A DNA stretch of 52,513 nucleotides from Flavobacteriaceae bacterium UBA4022 (GCA_002384055.1 DGAU01000023.1:6980-59492), one strand, 5' to 3'; positions 35,967 to 44,640 are shown, numbered from the stretch's first letter. Made by a program: numbers and translations. Notes: a model not told the origin generated them from the letters alone.

Positions 35967-36629
35967 ATGCAATTAACAATTGAGGGGTCTTGGGGGTCCT
36001 TTTTGGCCCAGCAACGGACTTGTCGTTATTTCACAACACTGGAAGAAGGTTTGAACCGTGAATACTGTTCTGGCCCATGTTTTCCTGAACCCCATATGTG
36101 GTTACGAGCCCTGCAGCAAGTCGATGTGGACAAGGTGAGGGTTGTGATTCTCGGTCAAGATCCTTATCATGGTGTAGGCCAGGCCAATGGGTTGGCTTTT
36201 TCAGTGCCTACAGGTGTGGCAAAACCACCTTCTCTGACCAATATCCTCAAGGAATGCTATGGCGTTAAGCAAGGCAAGGCGCATTCGGGGGATCTCTCAA
36301 GCTGGACCGATCAAGGTGTCTTATTGCTCAATACTATTTTGAGTGTGCGCCAAGGGCAAGCGGGCAGTCATCAAAAATTGGGATGGACACCATTCACGGA
36401 TGCCCTACTAAGGCACCTTAATGACCAGGAACATTCGATTGTGTTTTTGTTTTGGGGCCGTCTGGCGCAGCAAAAAGAAAAATGGATCACGGCGACGCAT
36501 CATTGTGTTTTGAAGTCGGGGCACCCGTCTCCATTAAGTGCCAATCGTGGCTATTGGTTTGGTAATGATCACTTTAATAAGGTCAACCTGTTTTTGGAAG
36601 GACAGGGGCAGGCTAGGATTGACTGGTAG
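35967..36629 (+). CDS. ung: Uracil-DNA glycosylase
   Basis: 220 residues, family-1 UDG of normal length. Water-activating motif GQDPYHG carries catalytic Asp65 and His68; the uracil-binding LLLNTILSVRQG contains Asn; the DNA-binding loop HPSPLSANRG carries catalytic His186. It removes uracil from DNA arising from cytosine deamination or dUTP incorporation. Diverges from mutS2, with 53 bases between start codons. No T-rich terminator follows; the hairpin just past the stop lies in the small leftward gene. Confidence 0.97.
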   Translation: MQLTIEGSWGSFLAQQRTCRYFTTLEEGLNREYCSGPCFPEPHMWLRALQQVDVDKVRVVILGQDPYHGVGQANGLAFSVPTGVAKPPSLTNILKECYGVKQGKAHSGDLSSWTDQGVLLLNTILSVRQGQAGSHQKLGWTPFTDALLRHLNDQEHSIVFLFWGRLAQQKEKWITATHHCVLKSGHPSPLSANRGYWFGNDHFNKVNLFLEGQGQARIDW

Positions 36630-36632
36630 GGA

Positions 36633-36740
36633 TTAGTTTTCCTTCGGAAAATCAGCCTCAGAAGAATCATTGCAGCTGAAATGTAATAACAAATAATTGG
36701 TCACTAATAAGGCACCGAGAATAATAAGAAAAGTCGTCAT
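36633..36740 (-). CDS. 35-residue putative membrane micropeptide
   Basis: Minus-strand ATG at 36738-36740 to TAA at 36633-36635. A hydrophobic N-terminal helix (about residues 3-22, MTTFLIILGALLVTNYLLLH) is followed by a short polar, acidic tail (CNDSSEADFPKEN). It is 64 bases downstream of the substrate-binding-like gene on the same strand, in a gap that otherwise has no gene. Composition (a single uncharged helix then a compact charged end, then a stop) is what real small membrane proteins look like. No homologue can be checked here and no ribosome site is visible, so it is a candidate. A lipobox-like reading (LHFSC) at Cys23 is also possible. Confidence 0.5.
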   Translation of the reverse strand: MTTFLIILGALLVTNYLLLHFSCNDSSEADFPKEN

Positions 36741-36804
36741 ATTGGGCTGTTTACATCAGTAAGATGTCGGCCTTTATCTAAGGTTGCGTTTTTCTTGTAT
36801 TTTT

Positions 36805-37650
36805 TTAAAAGAAATCTGCTGAAGGGCACTTTTGTTTAATAAGCTTTAGCTTTAAGAGTTCTTCTTGAACTAAATCAATCTCTTCGGCCGTCATGATGTC
36901 CTGACTCCACTGGGTCTGCGCAAGCCATAATTTGAGGTCTTCGGGGTTTTGACCATAACGCTTGGCTAATTGTTCGACCAGTAAAGGAAGTTGTTTGAAG
37001 CTTTTGGTTTGTGCATTAATTATTGTTGTAATGGCTTCTATCTCGGACGGATGATTCTTTAGAAAATCTTGGTGAACGGCTATAACAAAACAGGGCCAAG
37101 GAGTAGGGCAAGTATCCATGCAGCGCAGGACTCCTTTATCCACAAAGGGTTTTGTCGTAAATTTTTCCCACAAAAAATAATCAGAAGACCCATGGGTCAG
37201 ACTATTTAAACCACCTTGTAAGTCACCAACCTCTTCGAATTTTAAATCCGTTTGGGTGTTCCAGTTATTGTTCTGGCCATAAACATAAGACATCAGATGA
37301 GAACCGCTACCGTAGCGACTGATAGCCGCCATGTGGCCCTTGAGTTGATCGGCACGAGCGTATGGCGTGTTTGCCGCAACGTGAACACCCCAAAATAAAG
37401 GAGATGAAACATAAACTTGAACTATTTTTAACGGTGCACCCTCAGCGATTGACTTAACAATGCCCTCGGTCAAAACAACGGCCAAGTCAATCTGCTGATT
37501 ATTTAAAGCCTCGATCATAGCCCCGGTACCACCATCAAAATCTTTCCAACGCAGATTGATACCGACCTCATGGTATTTTTTGTCTTTGAGGGTAAGGTAC
37601 CAAGGGTAGTTAAAGTGTTCCGGAACGCCACCAATACGCAAGTCAATCAT
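36805..37650 (-). CDS. Signal-less periplasmic-binding-protein-like protein (NMT1/SsuA type)
   Basis: About 281 residues from the ATG at 37648-37650 (MIDLRIGGVPEHFNYPWYL). An upstream ATG at 37686 would overlap the SUI1 gene by 11 bases. It has a type-2 periplasmic-binding fold, close to NMT1/THI5 and SsuA-like sequences: GGTGAMIEALNNQQIDLAVVLTEG, GHMAAISRYGSGSHLM and an FVIAVHQDFLKNHP segment. There is no signal peptide or lipobox, and no permease or ATPase lies nearby, so a classical transport role is unlikely. It may be a cytoplasmic ligand sensor or enzyme, as for other cytosolic members of the fold (inference). Resembles the Ca3427-like subgroup by memory only. Confidence 0.7.
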   Translation of the reverse strand: MIDLRIGGVPEHFNYPWYLTLKDKKYHEVGINLRWKDFDGGTGAMIEALNNQQIDLAVVLTEGIVKSIAEGAPLKIVQVYVSSPLFWGVHVAANTPYARADQLKGHMAAISRYGSGSHLMSYVYGQNNNWNTQTDLKFEEVGDLQGGLNSLTHGSSDYFLWEKFTTKPFVDKGVLRCMDTCPTPWPCFVIAVHQDFLKNHPSEIEAITTIINAQTKSFKQLPLLVEQLAKRYGQNPEDLKLWLAQTQWSQDIMTAEEIDLVQEELLKLKLIKQKCPSADFF

Positions 37651-37675
37651 AGGGATATTTAAATTGAAGATTTGA

Positions 37676-38017
37676 TCAGCCGCCAACGCGTTTGGTTTTG
37701 AACCCTAGTTTTTGGAGTATTTGCATGATTTGATCGCGGTAATCTCCTTGAATAATAATCGTTCCGTTTTTAAAACTACCGCCCACACGCAACTTTTGTT
37801 TGATTTGCTTAGCGAGGGCTTTGAAGTCAGCATCAGCACCATCGTATCCTTCGATGATGGTAATGGGCTTGCCCTTTCGTTTTTCATACTTACAGATCAG
37901 TGGATCAGATTGAAGCCAAATGGGTTGTTGAACTCCGTCTGAGGTGTCTTCTTCAGGTGATTCAGTCGGCTGATAATCAGGAAATAACGACTTGAGTTGG
38001 TCTTGAAGATCGCTCAT
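37676..38017 (-). CDS. SUI1/YciH-family translation initiation factor
   Basis: 113 residues. The SUI1/eIF1 fold occupies the C-terminal 70 residues (GKPITIIEGYDGADADFKALAKQIKQKLRVGGS then GTIIIQGDYRDQIMQILQKLGF), with the basic loop RVGGSFKNG that reaches the P site in eIF1. The first 40 residues are acidic and disordered. Bacterial YciH affects start-codon selection, though its role is mild in E. coli. It begins 3 bases after the stop of the oxygenase gene and is followed by the substrate-binding-like gene, so all three are a likely operon. Confidence 0.92.
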   Translation of the reverse strand: MSDLQDQLKSLFPDYQPTESPEEDTSDGVQQPIWLQSDPLICKYEKRKGKPITIIEGYDGADADFKALAKQIKQKLRVGGSFKNGTIIIQGDYRDQIMQILQKLGFKTKRVGG

Positions 38018-38020
38018 GGT

Positions 38021-38971
38021 TTATTTTTTTAAAAGGCCAATTTCGACCAAACGTTGCTGCAAGAATTCTCCGGCAGAAATACCGTCATAGGCTATAGGGT
38101 GCTTTGCATCAATACAGGTCTCCAGGCAATCCAGGCGCATATCTGAACGGGGATGCATGAAAAAGGGTATAGAGTATCGCGGTGTACCCCATTGCTCTTT
38201 TGGCGGATTCACCACACGGTGAATCGTTGACCTTAACTTGTTGTTGGTATGGCGTTCCAACATGTCTCCTACATTGATCACCAATTCATCTTCTTTAGGT
38301 AGGGCATCAACCCATTGCCCTTCTTTGGTCAACACTTGGAGTCCTCCTGTGGAGGCGCCCATCAACAGGGTAATGAGATTAATGTCTCCGTGTGCACCGG
38401 CGCGAACAGCGCCTTTAGGCTCCTGGGCGATGGGGGGGTAGTGGATCGGGCGCAGGATACTGTTACCATTGGTGACCCAATGATCAAAATAATATTCGTC
38501 CAAATCCATGTATAAGGCCAAGGCACGCAGCACATAAATCCCAGTCTTTTCGAGCATTCGGTAGGCCTCCATACCTGTGGCATTAAATTCAGGGTATTCT
38601 GTGACCACGACGTTTGAGGGGTAAGGCGCTTCTAGGTTAGCATCAGCACTGGGTTGTTGCCCGAAATGAAAGAACTCTTTCAAATCACCTTTGGTTTGGC
38701 CTTTAGCGTGCTCTTTTCCAAAAGAGACATAGCCGCGTTGGCCACCTAATCCTTCAATTTCGTAAGCCTCTTTGGTGGCCTGAGGTAGGGCAAAAAATGA
38801 TTTGACGCCGCTATAGAGACGCTCCACTAGTGACGTGTCTAAAAAGTGATTGCTTAAAGAAACAAAGCCAATTTCTTCATAAGCTTTACCTATTTCTGAG
38901 ATGAACTTTTGTTTCCTAATGGGGTCGCCAGAAATGAAATCAGAGAGGTCTACGGATGGTATGTTGGTCAT
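38021..38971 (-). CDS. 2-oxoglutarate/Fe(II) oxygenase, isopenicillin-N-synthase type
   Basis: 316 residues. N-terminal DIOX_N region (about 1-115) and a double-stranded beta-helix with the Fe(II) triad His194, Asp196 (AHGDINLITLL) and His251 (STIHRVVNP), and the oxoglutarate-binding Arg265-Tyr-Ser267. Plant-like and bacterial IPNS-family enzymes hydroxylate or cyclise small molecules; the substrate here is unknown. Cytoplasmic. First gene of a leftward set with a SUI1 factor and a signal-less binding protein, with 3-base spacing. A -7 box is present 21 bases upstream. Confidence 0.9.
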   Translation of the reverse strand: MTNIPSVDLSDFISGDPIRKQKFISEIGKAYEEIGFVSLSNHFLDTSLVERLYSGVKSFFALPQATKEAYEIEGLGGQRGYVSFGKEHAKGQTKGDLKEFFHFGQQPSADANLEAPYPSNVVVTEYPEFNATGMEAYRMLEKTGIYVLRALALYMDLDEYYFDHWVTNGNSILRPIHYPPIAQEPKGAVRAGAHGDINLITLLMGASTGGLQVLTKEGQWVDALPKEDELVINVGDMLERHTNNKLRSTIHRVVNPPKEQWGTPRYSIPFFMHPRSDMRLDCLETCIDAKHPIAYDGISAGEFLQQRLVEIGLLKK

Positions 38972-38991
38972 TGGAGATGTTTTAGCAACAA

Positions 38992-38999
38992 CAAATATA
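38992..38999 (-). promoter_or_regulatory. Putative -7 box (TATATTTG) for the oxygenase operon
   Basis: Minus-strand TATATTTG, exact TAnnTTTG match, with the ATG 21 bases downstream. The nearest TTG is about 25 bases upstream, slightly too far. Confidence 0.4.
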
Positions 39000-39067
39000 C
39001 CAAATTATAGGCGTTTTTTACCATCAAAAAAAAGCGCTTAGGACCAACATTTAGCTATTAATTTTTC

Positions 39068-39075
39068 TACTTTTG
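39068..39075 (+). promoter_or_regulatory. Putative -7 box (TACTTTTG) for the E1 gene
   Basis: Exact TAnnTTTG match 20 bases before the ATG at 39096. No clear -33 TTG. Confidence 0.45.
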
Positions 39076-39095
39076 AAGCAGCTAACTGAGCACCC

Positions 39096-41099
39096 ATGAG
39101 TACGCCGTCAACACCAACTATTCCATATGATTACCAGAGAGATGGTATTGATGATGCGACCTTATTAATGCTTTATGAGCGCATGCTCAAGCCCAGAATG
39201 ATTGAGGAGAAAATGCTCATTCTTTTGCGTCAAGGAAAAATCAGTAAGTGGTTTAGCGGAATAGGACAAGAAGCTATTTCTGTCGGCGTTGCCTCGGTGT
39301 TGACCCCTCAAGAGTATATCTTGCCCATGCACCGTAACCTTGGTGTCTTCACCACACGAGAAATACCGTTATACCGACTTTTTTCCCAATGGCAAGGCAA
39401 GGCGAATGGATTTACCAAAGGCCGGGATCGTAGTTTCCATTTTGGGACACAAGAATTTAATATCATTGGGATGATTTCGCACTTAGGCCCCCAGTTTGGG
39501 GTGGCCGACGGTATTGCGTTGGGTGATAAAATCAAAGGAAATCAGCAGGTTTGTGCCGTTTTTACCGGAGAAGGAGGAACCAGTGAAGGCGACATACATG
39601 AGGCCTTGAACGTTGCCTCGGTTTGGGACTTACCCGTATTGTTTTGTATTGAAAACAATGGTTTTGGTCTTTCGACCCCAACAAAAGAGCAATATAATTG
39701 CCAAGACCTGGCAGATCGCGCTGTGGGTTATGGCATGGAGAGCCATATCATTGAAGGAAATAATATACTCGAAGTATACCAGAGATTGGAGGCGATTGTG
39801 CGCTCTATGCGGGAACAACCACGCCCCGTGTTGGTAGAATTTAAAACTTTTAGAATGCGTGGCCATGAAGAGGCTAGTGGCACCAAGTACGTGCCACAAG
39901 AATTAATAGATCAATGGGCGCTTAAAGATCCTCTAGAAGGATATGAAGCGTTCTTAAAGCAGGAAAATATACTGACCCAAGCACATGAACTCGCGTTAAA
40001 GGCGTCAATCATTGCGGAAATTAATGAACATTTGGCGATGGCTTATGACGAGCCTGCGATTGTATCTACTATAACTGAAGAGTTAAATGATGTATATCAA
40101 GAATTTGATCTTCAGTTAGTTGAAAAAAATAAAACGACTCAGGAGCTTCGCTTAGTTGATGCCATTTCTGAAGGGCTACGTCAGTCGATGGAGCGTTTCG
40201 ATAATACGGTCATTATGGGACAAGACATCGCCGAATACGGCGGGGTATTTAAAATAACCGAAGGATTTTTAGAGGCCTTTGGACGCGATCGTGTGCGCAA
40301 CACCCCGATTTGTGAAAGTGCCATTGTATCTGCGGCTATGGGGCTCTCGATCAATGGATTTAAAGCTATTGTTGAAATGCAATTTGCAGATTTTGTAACA
40401 TCAGGATTTAATCCCATCGTAAACTATTTAGCGAAGAGTTATTACCGTTGGGGTCAAAACGCAGATGTAGTGGTTCGCATGCCTTGTGGCGCAGGTGTAG
40501 GGGCAGGTCCCTTTCATAGTCAAACCAATGAGGCGTGGTTTACCCATACACCAGGACTCAAGGTGGTATATCCCGCATTTCCTGACGATGCTAAGGGCCT
40601 TTTGGCCTCGAGTATTGAGGATCCTAATCCTGTTATGTTTTTTGAGCATAAGGCACTATACCGCAGCATAAGAAGTGAAGTTCCGACAGACTATTATACC
40701 ATCCCATTGGGTAAAGCTAAAATACATCGAGAAGGGACAGACGTCACGGTCATTACCTATGGGGCTGGGGTACATTGGGTTTTGGAAATTGCCGATCAAT
40801 ACGCTGGACGCCTTGATGTTATAGATTTAAGGACTTTAGTGCCTTTAGATCATGAGACCGTGTTTGCATCAGTTAAAAAGACGGGTAAAGTACTTATTGT
40901 GCAGGAGGATTCCATGTTTGGTGGCCTGGCCTCTGATCTTTCTGCGAAAATTACTGAAGAATGCTTTGAGCAGTTAGACGGCCCAGTGCGGCGTGTGGCT
41001 AGCTTAGAAACACCGATTCCATTTGCGGCTCAATTAGAGGCGCAGTATTTGGCCAAAGGCCGCATCAAAGAAACCTTGGAAGCGCTGTTGTCTTACTAA
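39096..41099 (+). CDS. Fused alpha/beta thiamine-dependent 2-oxoacid dehydrogenase E1
   Basis: 667 residues. The E1-alpha part (about 1-335) has the TPP/Mg motif GEGGTSEGDIHEALNVAS to ENNGFGLS. The E1-beta part (about 345-667) has MGQDIAEYGGVFKIT, FGRDRVRNTPICESA and the HSQTNEAWFTHTPGLKVVYP block. Sequence is closer to branched-chain 2-oxoacid dehydrogenase than to pyruvate dehydrogenase E1, so substrates such as 2-oxoisovalerate are likely; product passes to the E2 lipoyl arm (not seen here). Single-chain fusion of the two subunits is a common Bacteroidota form. It is the first gene after a -7 box at 39068. Confidence 0.92.
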   Translation: MSTPSTPTIPYDYQRDGIDDATLLMLYERMLKPRMIEEKMLILLRQGKISKWFSGIGQEAISVGVASVLTPQEYILPMHRNLGVFTTREIPLYRLFSQWQGKANGFTKGRDRSFHFGTQEFNIIGMISHLGPQFGVADGIALGDKIKGNQQVCAVFTGEGGTSEGDIHEALNVASVWDLPVLFCIENNGFGLSTPTKEQYNCQDLADRAVGYGMESHIIEGNNILEVYQRLEAIVRSMREQPRPVLVEFKTFRMRGHEEASGTKYVPQELIDQWALKDPLEGYEAFLKQENILTQAHELALKASIIAEINEHLAMAYDEPAIVSTITEELNDVYQEFDLQLVEKNKTTQELRLVDAISEGLRQSMERFDNTVIMGQDIAEYGGVFKITEGFLEAFGRDRVRNTPICESAIVSAAMGLSINGFKAIVEMQFADFVTSGFNPIVNYLAKSYYRWGQNADVVVRMPCGAGVGAGPFHSQTNEAWFTHTPGLKVVYPAFPDDAKGLLASSIEDPNPVMFFEHKALYRSIRSEVPTDYYTIPLGKAKIHREGTDVTVITYGAGVHWVLEIADQYAGRLDVIDLRTLVPLDHETVFASVKKTGKVLIVQEDSMFGGLASDLSAKITEECFEQLDGPVRRVASLETPIPFAAQLEAQYLAKGRIKETLEALLSY

Positions 41100-41132
41100 A
41101 CGGCGTTCTTTTATTAATTAAATCATTGAATT

Positions 41133-41909
41133 ATGGAATCCATTTTTACTTTGGAGCATTTCGTGTCATTGGTCTTGTTGGTCGCGTTACAGGCGGTATT
41201 AGGATTAGACAACTTATTGTACATCAGTATTGTATCCAAGCAAGCCCCTGCAGATCAGCAAAAACGGGTTAGGACCATTGGTATTTCATGGGCCATCATC
41301 TTGAGGATTGGATTATTGTTTTTATTGATCAAGCTCATAGAATTGTTTCAGTCCCCATGGGTGGTTATCGAAGAAAATAACATCGCATACGGTACTTTTG
41401 ATCTCCATAGTTTGATTATTCTGGTTGGGGGCATATTTATTATGTATACGGCCATCAAAGAGATTTGGCATATGATGCATTTGTCAGCCGATAAGATCGA
41501 AAACAAGAAGCCAAAGAGTATGAATCAAATCATATTATTGATGATATTAATGAACCTGGTATTTTCTTTTGATTCCATACTTGGGGCAATGGCATTGACT
41601 GATGAATTTTGGGTTATGGCTGTGGCCATTGTGATTGGTGGCTTGCTCATGATCTGGTTGTCTGGTCATGTCACTGAATTCCTAAAACGGAACCGAATGT
41701 ATGAGGTCTTGGGGCTCTTTATTTTATTGATCGTCGGAATCATGCTGCTCTCTGAAGGGGGACATCTGGCCCAAATGCATTTGTTTGGCAATCCCATTAC
41801 GCCCATGAGCAAAACAACATTTTATTTTATTATAGCGGTTTTGATTGTCATCGATATCGCCCAAAACCGTTACCAAACAAACATCGATAGAAAGCGTGGA
41901 ACACACTAA
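41133..41909 (+). CDS. TerC-family integral membrane protein (probable metal exporter)
   Basis: 258 residues with about seven membrane helices. The family's conserved Asp motifs are LGLDNLLYIS (about 24-33) and FSFDSILGAMALTDE (about 147-161), with charged residues in the membrane that probably bind a cation. TerC/Alx proteins export Mn2+ in several bacteria; the ion here is not known. The cytoplasmic loop between the two halves is KNKKPKSMNQ-like. Gap of 33 bases after E1, and the next gene overlaps the end. Confidence 0.87.
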   Translation: MESIFTLEHFVSLVLLVALQAVLGLDNLLYISIVSKQAPADQQKRVRTIGISWAIILRIGLLFLLIKLIELFQSPWVVIEENNIAYGTFDLHSLIILVGGIFIMYTAIKEIWHMMHLSADKIENKKPKSMNQIILLMILMNLVFSFDSILGAMALTDEFWVMAVAIVIGGLLMIWLSGHVTEFLKRNRMYEVLGLFILLIVGIMLLSEGGHLAQMHLFGNPITPMSKTTFYFIIAVLIVIDIAQNRYQTNIDRKRGTH

Positions 41910-43125
41910 AGACTTACCTCAATATAATCCGCAAACCGTTGCGGTAAAACTCACCCCAGTAGGGGAGCGCAGTGTCCGCATGGAGCACCCATGGTTGTTT
42001 TCGAACAGCCTTAAAAAATTAAACAAAACGCCTGGACCGGGTGATGTCGCTGTGTTGTTTGACCACCGTGATAATCGTGTCATGGGTGTGGGGCTAATGG
42101 ATCCGGAATCCGCTATCCGCATAAAAATGCTTCATTATGGTAGTGGCGTCACACTAGATGGTGGTTTTTTTCGCCGTAAAATAGAAAACGCCTTGACACG
42201 CCGCGAGGGTTTTCGCAAAGGAATCGCGACAGCTTATCGTCTTATTTTTGGAGAAAACGACGGGCTGCCAGGACTTATCGTCGACCAGTACAATGACGCA
42301 TTAGTCCTAAAAGTATATTCGTTGATGTGGATACCGTATTTACAGTTATTACGGGCCTTACTGATAGAAATAACCCAATGTGAGGCCATTGTCTTCAGGA
42401 TGGGACGTCAGTTTGCTAAAGGTGCCAAAGACTTCCCTTGGACCGATGGGATGTTAATATTTGGAGCACTAGATAATGAATCGGTTCTGTTCCAAGAACA
42501 CGGGATAACTTTCTCAGCCAATTTGGTTCATGGCCACAAGACGGGCTTTTTCTTGGATCACCGTGCCAATCGCCACCGCGTCGGTCAATTGGCCAAAGGG
42601 CGAACGGTATTGGATGTGTTTTCTTATGCGGGGGGCTTTAGTGTCCATTGTTTGGTTGGCGGGGCCAAAGAGGTCACCGCGATCGATATTAGTGAGCAAG
42701 CCTTGTTGCAGGCCAAGTCTAATGCGGATTTGAATCCCCATAAGGGCATTTTCAAAACTATGGCCGGAGATGCCTTTGAAATCTTAAAGGACCTGATCAA
42801 AGCTGGGCAACAATTTGGCCTTGTGGTGATTGATCCGCCGAGTTTTGCCAAGAGTGCGGCAGAGAAGGAGCGCGCACTAAAGAAATATGAAGTGTTATCT
42901 GCGCTTGGCGCACAGTTGGTTGCCCCAAGTGGGTGGCTGGTATTAGCCTCCTGCTCTTCGCGGGTCAATATCGATGAGTTTTATGAGGCAAATCAGATTG
43001 GCTTTGACAAAATAAAAGCCAAATTAATGCTGAAGGAAACCCATGGTCATGATGAAGATCACCCGATCAGCTTTCCAGAAGGGGCTTACCTGAAATGTGG
43101 TTATTATAAAAAAGTAGGCGCCTAA
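41896..43125 (+). CDS. RlmI-like class I rRNA methyltransferase (PUA plus Rossmann)
   Basis: About 409 residues with a GTG start at 41896. An ATG at 41845 would overlap terC by 65 bases, whereas GTG overlaps 14. N-terminal PUA-like domain (VKLTPVGERSVRMEHPWLFSNSL and DPESAIRIKML), a middle RlmI region with FGENDGLPGLIVDQYN, and the methyltransferase core with FFLDHRANRHRVGQLA, VLDVFSYAGGFSVHCL and LVVIDPPSFAKSA. E. coli RlmI makes m5C1962 in 23S rRNA; this one may or may not share the site. The second Cys motif ASCSSRVN is present. The stop overlaps that of the convergent MFS gene. Confidence 0.85.
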   Translation: MEHTKDLPQYNPQTVAVKLTPVGERSVRMEHPWLFSNSLKKLNKTPGPGDVAVLFDHRDNRVMGVGLMDPESAIRIKMLHYGSGVTLDGGFFRRKIENALTRREGFRKGIATAYRLIFGENDGLPGLIVDQYNDALVLKVYSLMWIPYLQLLRALLIEITQCEAIVFRMGRQFAKGAKDFPWTDGMLIFGALDNESVLFQEHGITFSANLVHGHKTGFFLDHRANRHRVGQLAKGRTVLDVFSYAGGFSVHCLVGGAKEVTAIDISEQALLQAKSNADLNPHKGIFKTMAGDAFEILKDLIKAGQQFGLVVIDPPSFAKSAAEKERALKKYEVLSALGAQLVAPSGWLVLASCSSRVNIDEFYEANQIGFDKIKAKLMLKETHGHDEDHPISFPEGAYLKCGYYKKVGA

Positions 43126-44339
43126 TCGTTAGATGATCTGTCCTTTGTGGCGCTATGAATCCAGTGCATCAGGACAATAGAAACACCGCCGCAGATCGTA
43201 AAGCCGAGGAAAACAGGCCATACATAGGCACTTATGTAATGACCAATAAAGGTACTCAGGGGGAGTGCCATAAGCGTTGAGATAAATCCAGTAATGGCCG
43301 CGGCCATACCAGCAATATGTCCCATGGGCTGCATAGCGAGGGCTCTCAGGTTGCCAAAAAGAAAACCAATCGCAAAAAATTGAAGGCTAAAAAAGAACAG
43401 TAACCATTCGATTGTCGGGTTGGGACTTTGGTAGTACAATACAAACGAGATTAATGAAACACCAAAAAAGCCATATAGGGCTATAGAGACAATACGTTTC
43501 ATGCCAAAGCGCATCACAAGATGGCCATTGATAAATATAGCGATCCCAATGGCTATGGACAATAATGCAAAAATCATAGGGAATTCTTCCTTCAGGTCAT
43601 AATGTTCATGGAAAATCTGCTGAGAGCCACTCAAATAAACCATAAAAGCCCCAAAAACAAGTCCTGAAATCATGGTATATCCCATAGTGACCGGTTGCCC
43701 AAGCACTTCCATTAAGCCATGTTTGTAATCACGAAGGGCCAAGGGTCTTTTGTTTTCAGGGGAAAGTGTTTCCTTTTGACGGCGCCAAAACCAAACCGCG
43801 ACCAAGCCACTGCAAAAAAGCTGCATATAAAAGATGCCCTGCCAGTTGGCATAATCCAATACCAGTTTACCCGCAGCAGGCGCTATAATAGGGACCAGTA
43901 AAAAAACTACGGTCACAAAAGACATGATGCGCGCCATAGGATCACCTTGGTATTGATCCCTAATGATGGCAATACTGATCGTTCTGGGTGCAGATAAGCC
44001 AATACCTTGTAATATCCGACCGATTAGCATCCAGGTCAGACTTTCGGAGGCGACACAAATAAAACTGGCTATGAGAAAGATGAAAAAGCCCAAATAAACG
44101 ACAGGTTTACGGCCTAAGCTGTCAGAAATGGGTCCAAAGAGCAAAGGACCAATACCCAGGCCTAAAAAGATCATCGTGATGATGAGTTGATTCTCCACCA
44201 AAGATTCTGTGCTCAGAGAAATGCCAATGACATCTAAAGCGGGTAATAAGGCGTCGATAGACAATGCTGTGACCGCCATTAAAGAAGCCATTAGGGTAAT
44301 GAACTCAAAGGAAGAACTTGGTTTCTGAATCATGCGCAA
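43122..44339 (-). CDS. Bcr/CflA-type MFS multidrug efflux transporter
   Basis: 405 residues, twelve membrane helices. Motif A-like GPISDSLGRKPVVYLG (about 68-83) and the antiporter-type motif C region ILQGIGLSAPRTISIAIIRDQY mark the DHA1 Bcr/CflA group that exports drugs and sulfonamides by proton antiport. A second Met at residue 3 is an alternative start. A -7 box at 44397-44404 and a near-perfect palindrome at 44366-44390 lie upstream, which suggests a repressed promoter. Substrate unknown. Its stop shares bases with the convergent methyltransferase gene. Confidence 0.9.
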   Translation of the reverse strand: MRMIQKPSSSFEFITLMASLMAVTALSIDALLPALDVIGISLSTESLVENQLIITMIFLGLGIGPLLFGPISDSLGRKPVVYLGFFIFLIASFICVASESLTWMLIGRILQGIGLSAPRTISIAIIRDQYQGDPMARIMSFVTVVFLLVPIIAPAAGKLVLDYANWQGIFYMQLFCSGLVAVWFWRRQKETLSPENKRPLALRDYKHGLMEVLGQPVTMGYTMISGLVFGAFMVYLSGSQQIFHEHYDLKEEFPMIFALLSIAIGIAIFINGHLVMRFGMKRIVSIALYGFFGVSLISFVLYYQSPNPTIEWLLFFFSLQFFAIGFLFGNLRALAMQPMGHIAGMAAAITGFISTLMALPLSTFIGHYISAYVWPVFLGFTICGGVSIVLMHWIHSATKDRSSND

Positions 44340-44365
44340 ATTTAGGTAAATCTCATCTGTGTTGC

Positions 44366-44390
44366 CTGAGTTTCATAGAATGAAATTCAG
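44366..44390. promoter_or_regulatory. Near-perfect palindrome at the efflux-pump start (candidate operator)
   Basis: Arms CTGAGTTTCAT (44366-44376) and ATGAAATTCAG (44380-44390) match at ten of eleven positions around a 3-base centre. It lies between the -7 box at 44397-44404 and the ATG at 44339, covering the expected transcription start. This is where a TetR- or MarR-type repressor would bind, or it is a 5' hairpin. Confidence 0.5.
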
Positions 44391-44396
44391 CGATAC

Positions 44397-44404
44397 CAAA
44401 TATA
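44397..44404 (-). promoter_or_regulatory. Putative -7 box (TATATTTG) for the MFS gene
   Basis: Minus-strand TATATTTG, exact TAnnTTTG match, 58 bases upstream of the ATG at 44339. The adjacent palindrome begins 7 bases further on. Confidence 0.45.
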
Positions 44405-44624
44405 TTAAGCCTGGACGATTAATTGATGGCCGATAACGAAACACAATAAGTAGCGCCTTAGGATTATTGGGTTTTTTATAGGTGACCAGAGATGCTTGAG
44501 GGTTGGCCATCGATCCAGAAGGAGGTTATGGGATTATGTGTTTCAAATTATCTTATAAGGTTTCTGCGGACTTGGCATTAGCGTCTTTGAAGTAGTGTAG
44601 GTATTTGTCTCTAATTCTATTTTA

Positions 44625-44640
44625 CATAATATATATTATG
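44625..44640. repeat. Perfect 16-bp palindrome CATAATATATATTATG
   Basis: Self-complementary across all 16 bases, in the middle of the gene-free gap. It may be a regulator site, a cruciform-prone AT tract, or chance in AT-rich sequence. No neighbouring box points to a promoter. Confidence 0.4.

Noticed and set aside
36636..36654. Hairpin TTTTCC-TTC-GGAAAA after ung
   Set aside because: No T-run follows on either strand and it lies within the end of the small membrane-peptide frame; not a convincing terminator.
44444..44476. CAATAA/TTATTG inverted repeat followed by a T-run
   Set aside because: The stem is only six AT-rich pairs around a 14-base loop and no rightward gene ends here; too weak.
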